In this document: positions 1 through 9,017 of the stretch, in pieces | Layout: every line of letters starts with the position of its first letter | How positions within the stretch are numbered: the stretch's first letter is position 1 | NCBI GenBank assembly: GCA_964499485.1 | Contig: CAZCLF010000001.1 | Location: 186,001-250,000, forward strand | DNA length: 64,000 nt | Reading direction: 5' to 3' | From: Ga0074130 sp964499485 | Lineage (GTDB): Bacteria > Pseudomonadota > Gammaproteobacteria > Burkholderiales > Rhodocyclaceae | The notes under the pieces: model-generated | Database searches by the model: none | Seen by the model: the letters and a program-made list of their open reading frames with translations, nothing else | What the model was told of the DNA's origin: nothing | Translations under genes and position numbers: made by a program

Positions 1-968
1 TGATCCGTGTTCATGGCGACGTGCGGCGCATCAACCTGCCTCCGCTCGAGCACAAAGATGTGCACGCCATGGTGTACGACATCATGAATGACGGTCAGCG
101 CAAGGTCTATGAAGAACACCTTGAGTGTGACTTCTCCTTCTCTGTGCCGAATCTGGCTCGCTTCCGGGTGAATGCCTTTGTGCAGCAACGCGGCGCAGGT
201 GCGGTATTCCGGACGATTCCGTCCAAGGTACTGTCCTTAGAGCAACTGAACGCGCCCAAGATTTTTGGCGAGATCGCGCGCACCCCGCGTGGCATTGTCT
301 TGGTGACCGGACCAACAGGTTCGGGTAAGTCCACCACCCTCGCAGCGATGGTCGATGACATCAATGAAAACGACTATGGCCACATTCTCACGGTTGAAGA
401 CCCGATCGAATTCGTGCATGAATCGAAAAAGTGTCTGATCAACCAGCGCGAAGTGGGGCCACACACATTGTCCTTCTCCAACGCACTGCGCTCCGCCCTG
501 CGTGAAGACCCAGATGTGATTCTGGTGGGGGAAATGCGCGACTTGGAAACCATCCGCCTCGCGCTCTCCGCTGCGGAAACGGGTCACTTGGTGTTCGGTA
601 CCCTGCACACGAGTTCTGCTGCCAAGACGGTTGACCGGATTGTTGACGTTTTCCCGGCGGCTGAAAAGGAAATGGTCCGCTCGATGTTGTCTGAATCGCT
701 GCGGGCCGTTATTTCTCAGACCCTGCTCAAAACCAAGGACGGTGCAGGACGTGTTGCCGCCCATGAAATCATGATTGGCACACCGGCCATCCGCAACCTG
801 ATCCGCGAAAACAAGATTGCCCAGATGTACTCAGCGATTCAGACCGGTCAGCAATTCGGCATGCAGACGCTGGACCAGAATCTACAAGATCTCGTCCGCC
901 GCAACATCGTGTCCCCCTCCGAGGCCCGCGGTAAGGCCTTTAACAAAGACGCCTTCGGCGGCGCCTAA
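1..968 (+). CDS. pilT: Type IV pilus retraction ATPase PilT (5' partial)
   Basis: Hexameric cytoplasmic ATPase that powers pilus retraction and twitching motility. The frame is open from base 3, reading IRVHGDVRRINLPP, so the true start lies upstream; about 322 codons are visible against a usual length near 345. Visible are Walker A GPTGSGKST (bases 309-335), an Asp box around VEDPIEFVH, Walker B ILVGEMRD and the His box GHLVFGTLHT, all typical of PilT/GspE secretion ATPases. pilU follows after 11 bases, the usual pilT-pilU pair. PilT rather than PilB is assigned from the size, the motif set and the pairing with pilU. Confidence 0.95.
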   Translation, partial: IRVHGDVRRINLPPLEHKDVHAMVYDIMNDGQRKVYEEHLECDFSFSVPNLARFRVNAFVQQRGAGAVFRTIPSKVLSLEQLNAPKIFGEIARTPRGIVLVTGPTGSGKSTTLAAMVDDINENDYGHILTVEDPIEFVHESKKCLINQREVGPHTLSFSNALRSALREDPDVILVGEMRDLETIRLALSAAETGHLVFGTLHTSSAAKTVDRIVDVFPAAEKEMVRSMLSESLRAVISQTLLKTKDGAGRVAAHEIMIGTPAIRNLIRENKIAQMYSAIQTGQQFGMQTLDQNLQDLVRRNIVSPSEARGKAFNKDAFGGA

Positions 969-979
969 AAGGTTAGACG

Positions 980-2116
980 ATGGAAAAAGACGAAGGCCTC
1001 AAGTTCATGTACCAGCTGCTGGGCAATATGGTCAGCAGAAAGGGTTCCGATCTCTTCATCACTTCCGGCTTCCCGCCCGCGATCAAAGTCGATGGCAAGA
1101 TGACGCCAGTGACCGCACAAGCACTGACCCAGCAGCACACGCTGGAGCTCGCCCGCGCCATCATGAACGACAAGCAAGCCGCCGAGTTTGAAGCCACCAA
1201 GGAGTGCAACTTCGCGATCAACCCGGCTGGCATTGGCCGCTTCCGCGTTAATGCATTCGTGCAGCAGGGGCGCGTTGGGCTGGTGCTGCGTACCATTAAT
1301 ACAGCAATCCCTGAACTGGATGACCTCAAGCTGCCGCAAGTGCTTAAAGAAGTATCCATGACCAAGCGCGGTCTGGTGCTTTTCGTCGGTGGGACTGGCT
1401 CAGGCAAATCAACATCGCTTGCTGCGATGATTGGCCACCGCAACCAGAACTCCTATGGTCACATCATCACCATCGAAGATCCGGTCGAATACGTGCATGA
1501 GCACCGCAACTGTGTGGTCACCCAGCGCGAAGTCGGCGTGGATACGGACTCTTGGGAAGCTGCACTGAAAAATACCCTGCGCCAAGCGCCTGACGTGATT
1601 CTGATTGGTGAAATCCGCGACCGAGAGGTGATGGAGCATGCGATTGCCTTTGCCGAAACCGGTCATTTGGCCATGGGTACCTTGCATGCAAACAGTGCTA
1701 ACCAAGCGCTGGACCGCATCATCAACTTCTTCCCGGAAGAGCGTCGTCCGCAACTGCTAATGGATCTGTCACTCAACCTCAAGGCCATTGTGTCGCAGCG
1801 CTTGATTCCGCTGCGCGAAGGCAAGGGGCGGGCTGCTGCAGTAGAGGTGCTGCTCAACTCCCCGCTGATCTCTGATCAGATCGGCAAGGGCGAGGTGCAT
1901 GCCATCAAGGAGACCATGAAGAAGTCGCGCGAGATGGGCATGCAGACGTTTGACCAAGCCCTGTTCGACTTGTATGAAGACGGCAAAATCAGCTACGAAG
2001 ATGCGCTGCGCTTTGCTGACTCGATGAATGAAGTGCGCTTGATGATCAAGCTGCATGGCAAGGATGCGCATGGTACCGACATCAATGCTGGCATTCAGCA
2101 TCTCGACATTGTCTGA
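980..2116 (+). CDS. pilU: Type IV pilus PilT-like accessory ATPase PilU
   Basis: 378-residue retraction ATPase paralogue that works with PilT in type IV pilus retraction. Walker A GGTGSGKSTS lies at about residues 137-146, followed by the Asp box TIEDPVEYVH, Walker B ILIGEIRD and the His box GHLAMGTLHA. The C-terminal tail beyond the ATPase core is longer than in PilT, as expected for PilU. It starts 11 bases after pilT with an AGG ribosome-binding site and is presumably co-transcribed. A strong terminator follows 28 bases after the stop. Confidence 0.95.
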   Translation: MEKDEGLKFMYQLLGNMVSRKGSDLFITSGFPPAIKVDGKMTPVTAQALTQQHTLELARAIMNDKQAAEFEATKECNFAINPAGIGRFRVNAFVQQGRVGLVLRTINTAIPELDDLKLPQVLKEVSMTKRGLVLFVGGTGSGKSTSLAAMIGHRNQNSYGHIITIEDPVEYVHEHRNCVVTQREVGVDTDSWEAALKNTLRQAPDVILIGEIRDREVMEHAIAFAETGHLAMGTLHANSANQALDRIINFFPEERRPQLLMDLSLNLKAIVSQRLIPLREGKGRAAAVEVLLNSPLISDQIGKGEVHAIKETMKKSREMGMQTFDQALFDLYEDGKISYEDALRFADSMNEVRLMIKLHGKDAHGTDINAGIQHLDIV

Positions 2117-2144
2117 CCGATAACGCATTGACGATGCACCAATG

Positions 2145-2174
2145 AAAAAGCCCCGGCATGCCGGGGCTTTTTTT
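2145..2174. terminator. Bidirectional rho-independent terminator between pilU and terC
   Basis: A perfect GC-rich palindrome (GCCCCGGCATGCCGGGGC at 2150-2167) is flanked by five A on the left and seven T on the right. It can therefore terminate both the plus-strand pilTU transcript and the minus-strand terC transcript, which converge here. Confidence 0.93.
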
Positions 2175-2185
2175 ACGTCTGCTAA

Positions 2186-2950
2186 TTAACTCTGTTTCGT
2201 CTCATCGCGCACATAGGCTTCATGCAATCGAACCGGCGCTTCAGCCGCACGGCGCTTACGGCTACGGATGTTCAGTAGCTCAACGCCGAGCGAGAACGCC
2301 ATGGCGAAATACACATAGCCCTTTGGCACGTGGTGACCGAAACCGTCTGCGACCAGCACCAAGCCAACCACGACGAGAAAGGCCAGTGCCAGCATCTTGA
2401 TGCTGGGGTGCGCGGAGACGAAATCACCGATCTGACGCGCAAACACCATCATCAGGGCGACCGAGGCAATCACGGCAGCAATCATCACGGCGATTTCATC
2501 CACCATGCCGACCGCCGTAATAATCGAATCGAGCGAAAACACCATGTCGATCACAGCGATCTGGATGATCACCGCCGCGAAGGTTGCCTGGACCGCACTG
2601 GAAGCGCTTCCTGTCTGGCCTTCAAGCAGATGATTGATCTCGTGAGTGCTCTTCCACAAAAGAAAGACACCACCGCCAATCAAGATCAAATCACGGCCTG
2701 AGATTTCCTTGCCGAGGATGCTGAACAGCGGCTCGACCAGCCCGATGATCCAAGAGAGCAAGAACAGCAAGCCGATGCGCATGAACATAGCCATGCCAAG
2801 CCCGATGCGACGTGCCAGCTCACGCGTTTCGCGCGGCAGTTTATCGCACAGGATGGATATGAAAATGATGTTGTCGATACCCAGCACCAGCTCAAGCGCG
2901 GTCAGGGTAAAAAAGGCAATCCAGATTTCCGGACTCGAAAGCAGTTCCAT
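2186..2950 (-). CDS. TerC family integral membrane protein
   Basis: 254-residue polytopic inner-membrane protein of the TerC/YkoY family, linked in other bacteria to tellurite resistance or Mn2+ export. Visible are the family hallmark ELVLGIDNIIFIS at about residues 20-32 and the related VIDMVFSLDSIITA segment near the middle, both with membrane-embedded acidic residues, and about seven hydrophobic segments. A GGAG ribosome-binding site lies about 9 bases before the ATG. The 220-base upstream gap was checked for the Mn-sensing yybP-ykoY leader that often precedes this family; I could not recognise it. The substrate is not known from sequence. Confidence 0.88.
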   Translation of the reverse strand: MELLSSPEIWIAFFTLTALELVLGIDNIIFISILCDKLPRETRELARRIGLGMAMFMRIGLLFLLSWIIGLVEPLFSILGKEISGRDLILIGGGVFLLWKSTHEINHLLEGQTGSASSAVQATFAAVIIQIAVIDMVFSLDSIITAVGMVDEIAVMIAAVIASVALMMVFARQIGDFVSAHPSIKMLALAFLVVVGLVLVADGFGHHVPKGYVYFAMAFSLGVELLNIRSRKRRAAEAPVRLHEAYVRDETKQS

Positions 2951-3170
2951 GTGACCAAGTCTCCAATACGTGTAGGGTGGGCTGTGAATTCAATGGATCG
3001 CTACTGGCTCATTTCAGCCGGCACAGGCATTGAAACACAAATAGTGGAACCGCTACATCCTATGGTCGGGCCATCATCACTCTCTAGGTCGCCGTTTCCG
3101 GCACTGGTTGAATAGACGGCTGCACATTGCGGAAGTTCCCAAACATGCTGCCGATTTGATTTGCAATCAA

Positions 3171-3569
3171 CTAGAGATGAAATTGCCCAGCTGCTTCGGG
3201 CTGGAAAGGGATGGCGAGAATTTGCAGCATGCGCTGCTGCCCATTTGGCAAGTCGGCGACCACCTGCTGACCTTGTCGCGCACCAAGCAAGGCAACCCCA
3301 ACGGCCGAGGTCACCGACAGTCGTTGTTGGGTGCTGTCAGCCAAGGCTGGATACACCAGCGTCGTCTCGTGCGCGAGATTGGTGCTCAAGTCTCGGTAGA
3401 CAATGTGACTATTCATGGTCACCACATCCTCGGGGACCTCTTCTCCAGTCACGATGTGCGCATTGGCAAGCAGGGTATCAAGCCGATCGCGCTCGGCTTC
3501 GCTCTGTAATTCGCGGGCCTGGCGCTCAAGGCGCAGGACATCCAACTGAGTTAGGCAAGGGAAATGCAT
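3171..3569 (-). CDS. rnk: Rnk-like GreA/GreB-family regulator
   Basis: 132 residues, close to the 136 of E. coli Rnk (regulator of nucleoside diphosphate kinase). The segment GEEVPEDVVTMNSHIVYRD is the characteristic start of the C-terminal GreA/GreB-like fold, followed by TLVYPALAD and the SVTSAVGVALLG core. The N-terminal part is short and helical (LERQARELQSEAERDRLD), unlike the long coiled coil of GreA, so it should bind the RNA polymerase secondary channel without promoting transcript cleavage. It lies downstream of htpX after a structured gap and upstream of terC. Confidence 0.88.
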   Translation of the reverse strand: MHFPCLTQLDVLRLERQARELQSEAERDRLDTLLANAHIVTGEEVPEDVVTMNSHIVYRDLSTNLAHETTLVYPALADSTQQRLSVTSAVGVALLGARQGQQVVADLPNGQQRMLQILAIPFQPEAAGQFHL

Positions 3570-3605
3570 GGAAACTCCTTCTGTTCTGTAAAGGTGGAAG
3601 CGGAA

Positions 3606-3750
3606 AGCTCACCCGGTAAAACCGGGTGGCTAAGCCAGCGGTTCTACCGGGGACAGAAGGGGCAGGCGGCGATCCTGCCGGAGACAGGCGAACGCAGACC
3701 CCGGCACACTACGCCGGAGCACATCTGCGGAGACGCCTGCAAGTTAGGCA
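3606..3750. repeat. Structured intergenic region with several hairpins between htpX and rnk
   Basis: The gap between htpX (stop side) and rnk holds a run of inverted repeats. An 8-bp stem CACCCGGT/ACCGGGTG with an AAA loop (3610-3628) is extended by AGC/GCT across a one-base bulge to 3606-3631. A GGCAGG/CCTGCC stem lies around 3661-3679, and CCGGC/GCCGG around 3703-3720. There is no T-run, so it does not look like an ordinary terminator. It could be a structured rnk leader, an mRNA-stabilising 3' end for htpX, or a REP-like element. Confidence 0.5.
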
Positions 3751-4602
3751 TTACCGTGTAGCGGCCATGGCGCGCAAACGGGCCACGCGCTCTTCGGTGG
3801 CAGGGTGAGTACTAAACAACCCCGCCAAACCGCCGCCGGAAAGCGGGTTCATGATCATCATTTGCGCGGTTTCGGGATGGGCCTCGGCTGTCGCCATCGG
3901 AATCCCACGCGCATAGGCGTTGATCTTGAGCAGCGCATCGGCCAGTGCGTTCGGATCACCGCTGATTTCGGCACCGCCACGATCGGCATCGAATTCGCGC
4001 GCGCGCGAAATCGCCATCTGAATCAGGCTCGCCGCTAAAGGTGCCAGCAGTGCAACGGCAATGCTGGCGATCGGGTTAGCCGGACGACCTTCCGAATCAC
4101 GGCCGCCGAAGAACATGGCGAAGTTGGCAAGTGCCGAGATCGCACCGGCCAGCGTGGCAGAAATCGTTGAGATGAGGATGTCACGGTGCTTCACGTGCGC
4201 CAGTTCATGCGCCATCACGCCGCGCAACTCGCGTGCCGAGAGCATCTGCAAAATGCCGCTGGTTGCAGCCACGGCTGCATTCTCAGGGTTACGGCCGGTG
4301 GCAAATGCGTTCGGCTGCGCTTCATCAATGATGTACACCTTTGGCATCGGCAGGTCAGCACGAGCCGCCAGTTCATTGACCATGTTGTACAGATAGGGCG
4401 AGGAGGCCTCATCGATTTCTTGCGCGTTGTACATCTTCAAGACCATATCGGCAGAAAACCAATAGGCGAAGAAGTTCATGCCGCCACCGAACAAGAGTGC
4501 CAGCAGCATGCCATTGGCCCCACCAAGATAGGCGCCAAGCAGGCCGAACAAGGCCATGATGCCAGCCATCAGGATTGAGGTTTTAAGCCAGTTGCCGAGC
4601 AT
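3751..4602 (-). CDS. htpX: Membrane-bound zinc metalloprotease HtpX
   Basis: 283-residue inner-membrane M48 peptidase for quality control of misfolded membrane proteins. Two hydrophobic segments at the N-terminus (about residues 7-50) are followed by the zinc-binding motif HELAHVKHRD near residue 131. The downstream glutamate ligand lies in the SRAREFDADRGGAEISG segment, and further hydrophobic stretches sit between. GGAGG lies 5 bases before the ATG. It follows def and fmt on the same strand, a common betaproteobacterial order. Confidence 0.94.
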   Translation of the reverse strand: MLGNWLKTSILMAGIMALFGLLGAYLGGANGMLLALLFGGGMNFFAYWFSADMVLKMYNAQEIDEASSPYLYNMVNELAARADLPMPKVYIIDEAQPNAFATGRNPENAAVAATSGILQMLSARELRGVMAHELAHVKHRDILISTISATLAGAISALANFAMFFGGRDSEGRPANPIASIAVALLAPLAASLIQMAISRAREFDADRGGAEISGDPNALADALLKINAYARGIPMATAEAHPETAQMMIMNPLSGGGLAGLFSTHPATEERVARLRAMAATR

Positions 4603-4705
4603 GGGTTGCCTCCATTGGGATGCGATTAAGGGTGTTGCTACCTAGGTTAGATGCGGTGGCGCTGAAAAAATTCAACCGAGTGCCGCCAAACAACCGGGCA
4701 GATGT

Positions 4706-5632
4706 TTAGGGACGGCTTGTTAGGCCTTGTCCTGCGGCGAGGCTAACTCCACGCAGAAAATCGCTGATATGCAAGCGCTTGCTGCCCGGTTTTTGCACGA
4801 TCAACAAGGATAGCGCCTGTTCACCACAGGCAATCACGAGTTGCTGGGCGTCGGCCACCAGTACCGTACCGGGGGCAGCATCACCCGCCATCACAGCGGC
4901 CCGCCAGACTTTGACCTGAGCACCCTGACACTCGGTCACGGCACCGGGGAAGGGGTCAAACGCGCGAATACGGCGCTCAATCTCTACCGCCGGTAATGAC
5001 CAATCGATCAAGGCCTCGGCTTTAGTGATCTTGGCCGCGTAAGTGGCGCCCTCGGCGGGTTGCGGCTGAGGTGTCAAACCTGCATAGCCCTCCAACGCGC
5101 GGACAATCAGCTCCGCACCTTGTTCAGCCAGCTTGTCATGCAAGGTGGCTGCCGTATCGTCAGGTTGTATCGACAGGCTTTCCTTGAGCAGCATTGCACC
5201 GGTATCGAGACCCGCATCCATTTGCATGATGGTGGTGCCTGTGCGGTTGTCGCCCGCCTCGATGGCGCGCTGGATCGGCGCCGCGCCGCGCCAGCGTGGC
5301 AAGAGCGAAGCGTGGATATTCAAACAGCCCAGCCGTGGCATATCCAATACGGCCTGGGGCAGGATGATGCCGTAGGCGGCGACGATCATGCAATCAGCCT
5401 CAACAGCGCGCAATGGCTCATGCGTTGCCGGATCACGCAATTTTTCTGGTTGATAAACCGGGATGCCATGTTGCAGCGCCACTTGCTTAACCGCACTTGC
5501 TTGCAATTGCATACCACGCCCCGCCGGGCGGTCCGGCTGGGTCAACACCAGCTTGATGGTGTGGCCGGCCTCGATCAGCGCCTCTAGCGCGCGGGCGGCA
5601 AACACCGGTGTACCGGCAAAGATCAGATCCAT
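4706..5632 (-). CDS. fmt: Methionyl-tRNA formyltransferase
   Basis: 308 residues. It transfers a formyl group from 10-formyl-tetrahydrofolate to initiator Met-tRNA in the cytoplasm. The N-terminal Rossmann domain carries the formyl-donor signature HASLLPRWRGAAPIQRAI with the catalytic Asn-His-Asp set (LNIHAS, then the TGTTIMQMDAGLDTG loop). The C-terminal OB-like tRNA-binding domain spans roughly residues 205-308. It lies 41 bases after def, the standard pair that adds and later removes the N-formyl group. Confidence 0.96.
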   Translation of the reverse strand: MDLIFAGTPVFAARALEALIEAGHTIKLVLTQPDRPAGRGMQLQASAVKQVALQHGIPVYQPEKLRDPATHEPLRAVEADCMIVAAYGIILPQAVLDMPRLGCLNIHASLLPRWRGAAPIQRAIEAGDNRTGTTIMQMDAGLDTGAMLLKESLSIQPDDTAATLHDKLAEQGAELIVRALEGYAGLTPQPQPAEGATYAAKITKAEALIDWSLPAVEIERRIRAFDPFPGAVTECQGAQVKVWRAAVMAGDAAPGTVLVADAQQLVIACGEQALSLLIVQKPGSKRLHISDFLRGVSLAAGQGLTSRP

Positions 5633-5673
5633 GGGGTTGTCAGGCGGCCTTATGCCGTAAATGATGCCGCGAC

Positions 5674-6177
5674 TTACGCCGTGATTCTGGCCTTCTTGGC
5701 CAGCTTCGACTTGATGCGGGTTTGCTTGAGGTTGGAAAGGTATTCAACAAAAACCTTGCCTTGCAAATGATCAATCTCGTGCTGAATACACACCGCCAGC
5801 AGGCCATCTGCCTCCAGCTCAAAGGGCTCGCCTTTGAGGTTCAGGGCCTTAACCTTGATGCGCTCGGCGCGCATTACGGTCTCGTAAATACCAGGCACAG
5901 ACAAACATCCCTCCTCGCCCACGCACTCACCGCTTTTCTCGATGATCTCAGGATTGATGAAGGTCAGCAGTTCATTTTGGTCTTCAGACACATCGACCAC
6001 AATCAGACGGATATGGTGGTCCACCTGGGTGGCGGCCAAACCGATGCCCGGGGCTTCGTACATGGTCTCAGCCATGTCGGCAGCTAGGCGGCGAATTTCG
6101 TCCGTAACTTCCTTGATCCGTTCAGCCTTTTTGTGCAAACGGTTGTCCGGATACCGCAGAATGGGAAGTAAAGCCAT
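5674..6177 (-). CDS. def: Peptide deformylase
   Basis: 167-residue metalloenzyme that removes the N-formyl group from nascent proteins. All three signature motifs are present: GIGLAATQ, EEGCLSVP (Cys metal ligand) and QHEIDHLQG (two His ligands and the catalytic Glu). The start at MALLPILRYPD gives the family length and has an AAGAAG ribosome-binding site. A longer open frame upstream (to 6324) has no family similarity and would overlap the divergent LysM gene. It is the first gene of the def-fmt pair. Confidence 0.96.
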   Translation of the reverse strand: MALLPILRYPDNRLHKKAERIKEVTDEIRRLAADMAETMYEAPGIGLAATQVDHHIRLIVVDVSEDQNELLTFINPEIIEKSGECVGEEGCLSVPGIYETVMRAERIKVKALNLKGEPFELEADGLLAVCIQHEIDHLQGKVFVEYLSNLKQTRIKSKLAKKARITA

Positions 6178-6252
6178 AAATATCTTCTTGATCTGATTGA
6201 TTGCAAAGCGGTTTAGCGGCAGAATCGAGCGACTACAACCGGAGATGCCTGT

Positions 6253-7308
6253 ATGCGTCGCATTATATCCGCTCCACTGCTCGCCCTGTTTTTGACCGCA
6301 GGCCTCATGCAAGTTCCCGCCCATGCAGCTGCACCGCTGGAATTAGCTGCTAACGCACCCGAACGTCATGTCGTCGTCCCCGGTGACACCTTGTGGGGCA
6401 TTTCCGGCAAGTTTCTCAAGAGCCCCTGGCGCTGGCCAGAGCTGTGGCGCCTGAATAAAAGTGAAGTCAAAAACCCGCACCTGATTTATCCAGGTCAAGT
6501 CCTCGTGCTTGAATATGACGCCGATGGCAAGCCACGACTACGTGTCGAAGGCGGCGCTGGCGAGGTGCGCGACGTCAAGTTAGAGCCAAAGATCTACGTC
6601 GAGCCGCAGAAAAAGGCGATCTCGTCGATTCCTTACGAACTGATCCGCCCTTATCTGGCACGCCCCATGGTGCTCGATCTGGATAAGCTGGATGCCATGC
6701 CACGTATTGTGTCGGCCGAAAATGATCGGATCATTCTCGGTGCCGGCGACAAGATCTTTGTGACGGGTATCAAGGGACGTGACAAGCTGCAGTGGCACAT
6801 CTACCGCCCGGGTGCTGCCCTGATCGACCCGGAGACAAAGGAAAAGCTCGGCCATGAGGCTGTCTATGTGGGCAGCGCCCAGCTGACTGCTGAAGGCGAA
6901 CCGGCGACGCTACAAGTGACGCGCTCTGCTATTGAAATTGCGCGTGGCGACCGACTGATCGCAGAAGTGGAGCCATCGATCATTTCCTATGTCCCACGTT
7001 CACCGGAAAAGGATATTCGGGGCCGGGTATTGACCCTATACGGTGCCGCCGGCAATGCTGGCCGCTTTGAGGTGGTGAGCTTTTCACGCGGCGCGAAGGA
7101 TGGTGTGGAGCTGGGGCATGTGTTTGCCATTTCACGTGCGGGTCGCTCAGTCGATGACCGCTTCAAGGGCATCAAGACCACCCACATCACACCAGATCAG
7201 CTGACCGGTCAGCTCTTCGTATTCCAGGTCTTTGACCGTGTTTCCTACGCGCTGATCATGAACTCTGACGACCCAATCGCTGCCGGTGACGTTGTCCGCA
7301 CACCTTGA
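6253..7308 (+). CDS. Secreted LysM peptidoglycan-binding protein
   Basis: 351 residues with a Sec signal peptide (MRRIISAPLLALFLTAGLMQ, cleavage likely after AHA near residue 25). A single LysM domain follows at about residues 38-85 (VVPGDTLWGISGKFL, then ELWRLNKSEVKNPHLIYPGQVL). The remaining 260 residues are a beta-rich region of unknown role. GGAG lies 8 bases before the ATG. The gene is divergent from def by 75 bases and overlaps the start of dprA, a linkage I recall as common in betaproteobacteria. Likely a periplasmic cell-wall-associated protein; the exact function is unknown. Confidence 0.88.
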   Translation: MRRIISAPLLALFLTAGLMQVPAHAAAPLELAANAPERHVVVPGDTLWGISGKFLKSPWRWPELWRLNKSEVKNPHLIYPGQVLVLEYDADGKPRLRVEGGAGEVRDVKLEPKIYVEPQKKAISSIPYELIRPYLARPMVLDLDKLDAMPRIVSAENDRIILGAGDKIFVTGIKGRDKLQWHIYRPGAALIDPETKEKLGHEAVYVGSAQLTAEGEPATLQVTRSAIEIARGDRLIAEVEPSIISYVPRSPEKDIRGRVLTLYGAAGNAGRFEVVSFSRGAKDGVELGHVFAISRAGRSVDDRFKGIKTTHITPDQLTGQLFVFQVFDRVSYALIMNSDDPIAAGDVVRTP

Positions 7309-8392
7309 AGATGAATTAGCCGCTTGGCTGCGGCTAACCCTCACCCCGGGGTTGGGCGGTCAAGCCCAGCGTACCCTGTTGCAGACATTCGGCCTGCCAC
7401 AGGTCATCTTCAAAGCAGGCGGCAGCGAACTGCGCGCCGCCATCGGGGATAAGTTGGCCACCCTTCTGGCCAGCCATGATGCCGAGGCTGACATCACGAC
7501 GGCCTTGAACTGGGCAAGCGAACCCGGTAACCACCTAATTCCGCTTGGCAGCACGGCCTATCCGCGCACCTTACTCGACAGCGCCGATCCGCCAGCGCTG
7601 CTCTATGCCAAAGGCAATATTGAGTTATTGCAACAACCCATGCTCTCGGTCGTTGGCAGTCGCAATGCCACACGCCAAGGCGAGCTGGACGCTGAAGCCT
7701 TCTCCAGCCATTTATCCGCCGCAGGGCTCACGATTGTCAGCGGCATGGCGCTTGGTATTGATGCCGCAGCACATCGCGGGGGCTTGAAGGGTCGAGGCAG
7801 CACGATTGCTGTGATCGGCACCGGCATTGATCGGATCTATCCGGCGCGCAATGCTGAGTTGGCGCGCCAAATTGCGGCTGACGGACTCATTATTAGTGAG
7901 TTCCCTCTAGGGATTGGCCCGCTTGCTCACCACTTCCCCCGGCGCAACCGCATCATCGCCGGGCTTGGGCAAGGCTGTTTAGTGGTGGAAGCGGCAGATC
8001 GCAGCGGCTCATTAATTACCGCGCGGCTAGCGGCTGAAGCTGGGCGCGAAGTGTTCGCGATTCCGGGCTCGATTCACTCCGCCTTGTCACACGGCTGTCA
8101 CCGCTTGATTCGTCAAGGCGCCAAGCTAGTGGAGTCGGCAAATGACATCTTGGAAGAGCTGGCATGGGAGTCCGTGGTCAACCCCATCCCCTCCGTCGAT
8201 CTGGAAACAACACCCCTGTCGGACGAAGAACTCAATCTAATCAATGTGCTGGGTAATTCACCCTGTGATCTGGAGACATTAGTGACGCAGACCGGATTGA
8301 CACCTGATGCGCTTCTTGCGATGCTCCTCCCCATGGAGCTCGATGGTCGCATCGCCAGTTTGCCCGGCGGTCGATACCAAAAGCTCAATTAA
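7286..8392 (+). CDS. dprA: DNA processing protein DprA
   Basis: 368 residues. It loads RecA on incoming single-stranded DNA during natural transformation. Visible are an N-terminal helical region, the Rossmann core (VVGSRNATRQGE, GMALGIDAAAHRGGL, AVIGTGIDRIYPARN, HHFPRRNRIIAGLGQG, SGSLITARLAAEAGREVFAIPG) and a C-terminal winged-helix segment (about residues 300-368). The start is GTG at 7286, inside the last codons of the LysM gene (23-base overlap); TTG at 7292 is an alternative. The overlap suggests translational coupling. Confidence 0.93.
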   Translation: MTLSAHLEDELAAWLRLTLTPGLGGQAQRTLLQTFGLPQVIFKAGGSELRAAIGDKLATLLASHDAEADITTALNWASEPGNHLIPLGSTAYPRTLLDSADPPALLYAKGNIELLQQPMLSVVGSRNATRQGELDAEAFSSHLSAAGLTIVSGMALGIDAAAHRGGLKGRGSTIAVIGTGIDRIYPARNAELARQIAADGLIISEFPLGIGPLAHHFPRRNRIIAGLGQGCLVVEAADRSGSLITARLAAEAGREVFAIPGSIHSALSHGCHRLIRQGAKLVESANDILEELAWESVVNPIPSVDLETTPLSDEELNLINVLGNSPCDLETLVTQTGLTPDALLAMLLPMELDGRIASLPGGRYQKLN

Positions 8393-8441
8393 CTAGACAC
8401 TGTGGCGGCATCGCAGTGTTCTCACTTGGGGGCCTGCCAGC

Positions 8442-8918
8442 ATGTTCGACATCCTCGTCTATCTATTCGAAAACTACCTCCCGGAAGCTTGCCCCGAGCC
8501 CGATGTGCTCGCGCGCAAACTGTCAGCAGTCGGTTTTGAAGAAGAGGCCATCCATGATGCGCTGGACTGGCTCGCTGGCCTGCAAGAACACGACGCCGAC
8601 GCCCACGAGGTTGCCCACAACGCGACCACCCGCCCAGCGATCCGCGTGTATGTGGACGAAGAGCAGTCGCAGCTCAGCACCGAATGCCGTGGTTTCCTAA
8701 CCTTCCTAGAACAAGCAGGCGCGCTGCCGATGGCGCTGCGCGAGCTTGTTATTGATCGTGCAATGGCCACCACGGATGAAAGCATTAACCTGTCCCGCCT
8801 TAAGGTCATCGTGCTGATGGTGATGTGGCGCCACCAGCATTCGCTCGACACGCTGCTGCTCGAAGAGCTGCTTGCCGCCGACGAAGATGACGAAGGCGAA
8901 GACCGTCTCTGTCACTAA
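8442..8918 (+). CDS. smg: Smg family protein (DUF494)
   Basis: 158-residue acidic protein beginning MFDILVYLFENYLPEA, the hallmark of the Smg/DUF494 family, which usually sits directly after dprA, as here. The role is not established. The C-terminus is rich in Asp/Glu (LLAADEDDEGEDRL). It starts 49 bases after dprA and probably shares its transcript. Confidence 0.92.
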   Translation: MFDILVYLFENYLPEACPEPDVLARKLSAVGFEEEAIHDALDWLAGLQEHDADAHEVAHNATTRPAIRVYVDEEQSQLSTECRGFLTFLEQAGALPMALRELVIDRAMATTDESINLSRLKVIVLMVMWRHQHSLDTLLLEELLAADEDDEGEDRLCH

Positions 8919-8971
8919 CTTCCTGCAGGGTATTGGAATTGTGATACCCCGCCAATACTTGCAAGCTGAGG

Positions 8972-8998
8972 GCGGCGCACCTATGATGCGCCGCTTTC
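8972..8998 (+). terminator. Possible weak terminator after smg
   Basis: An 8-bp perfect stem GCGGCGCA/TGCGCCGC (8972-8979 with 8987-8994) has a 7-base loop and only TTTCG after it. The position between smg and topB fits an attenuating or weak rho-independent terminator. Confidence 0.45.
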
Positions 8999-9017
8999 GC
9001 GTTTACTTACGCCGCCC

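Noticed and set aside
2951..3170. Possible Mn2+ riboswitch (yybP-ykoY type) before terC
   Set aside because: The conserved loop sequences of that riboswitch could not be found on the minus strand; only a GGAG ribosome-binding site is clear.
3108..3509. Plus-strand open frame opposite rnk
   Set aside because: It is antisense to the recognisable Rnk domain and has no supporting features.
3601..3750. tRNA gene or CRISPR-like repeat in the htpX-rnk gap
   Set aside because: No tRNA T-loop or acceptor stem pairing was found and the hairpins differ in sequence, so there is no regular repeat-spacer pattern.
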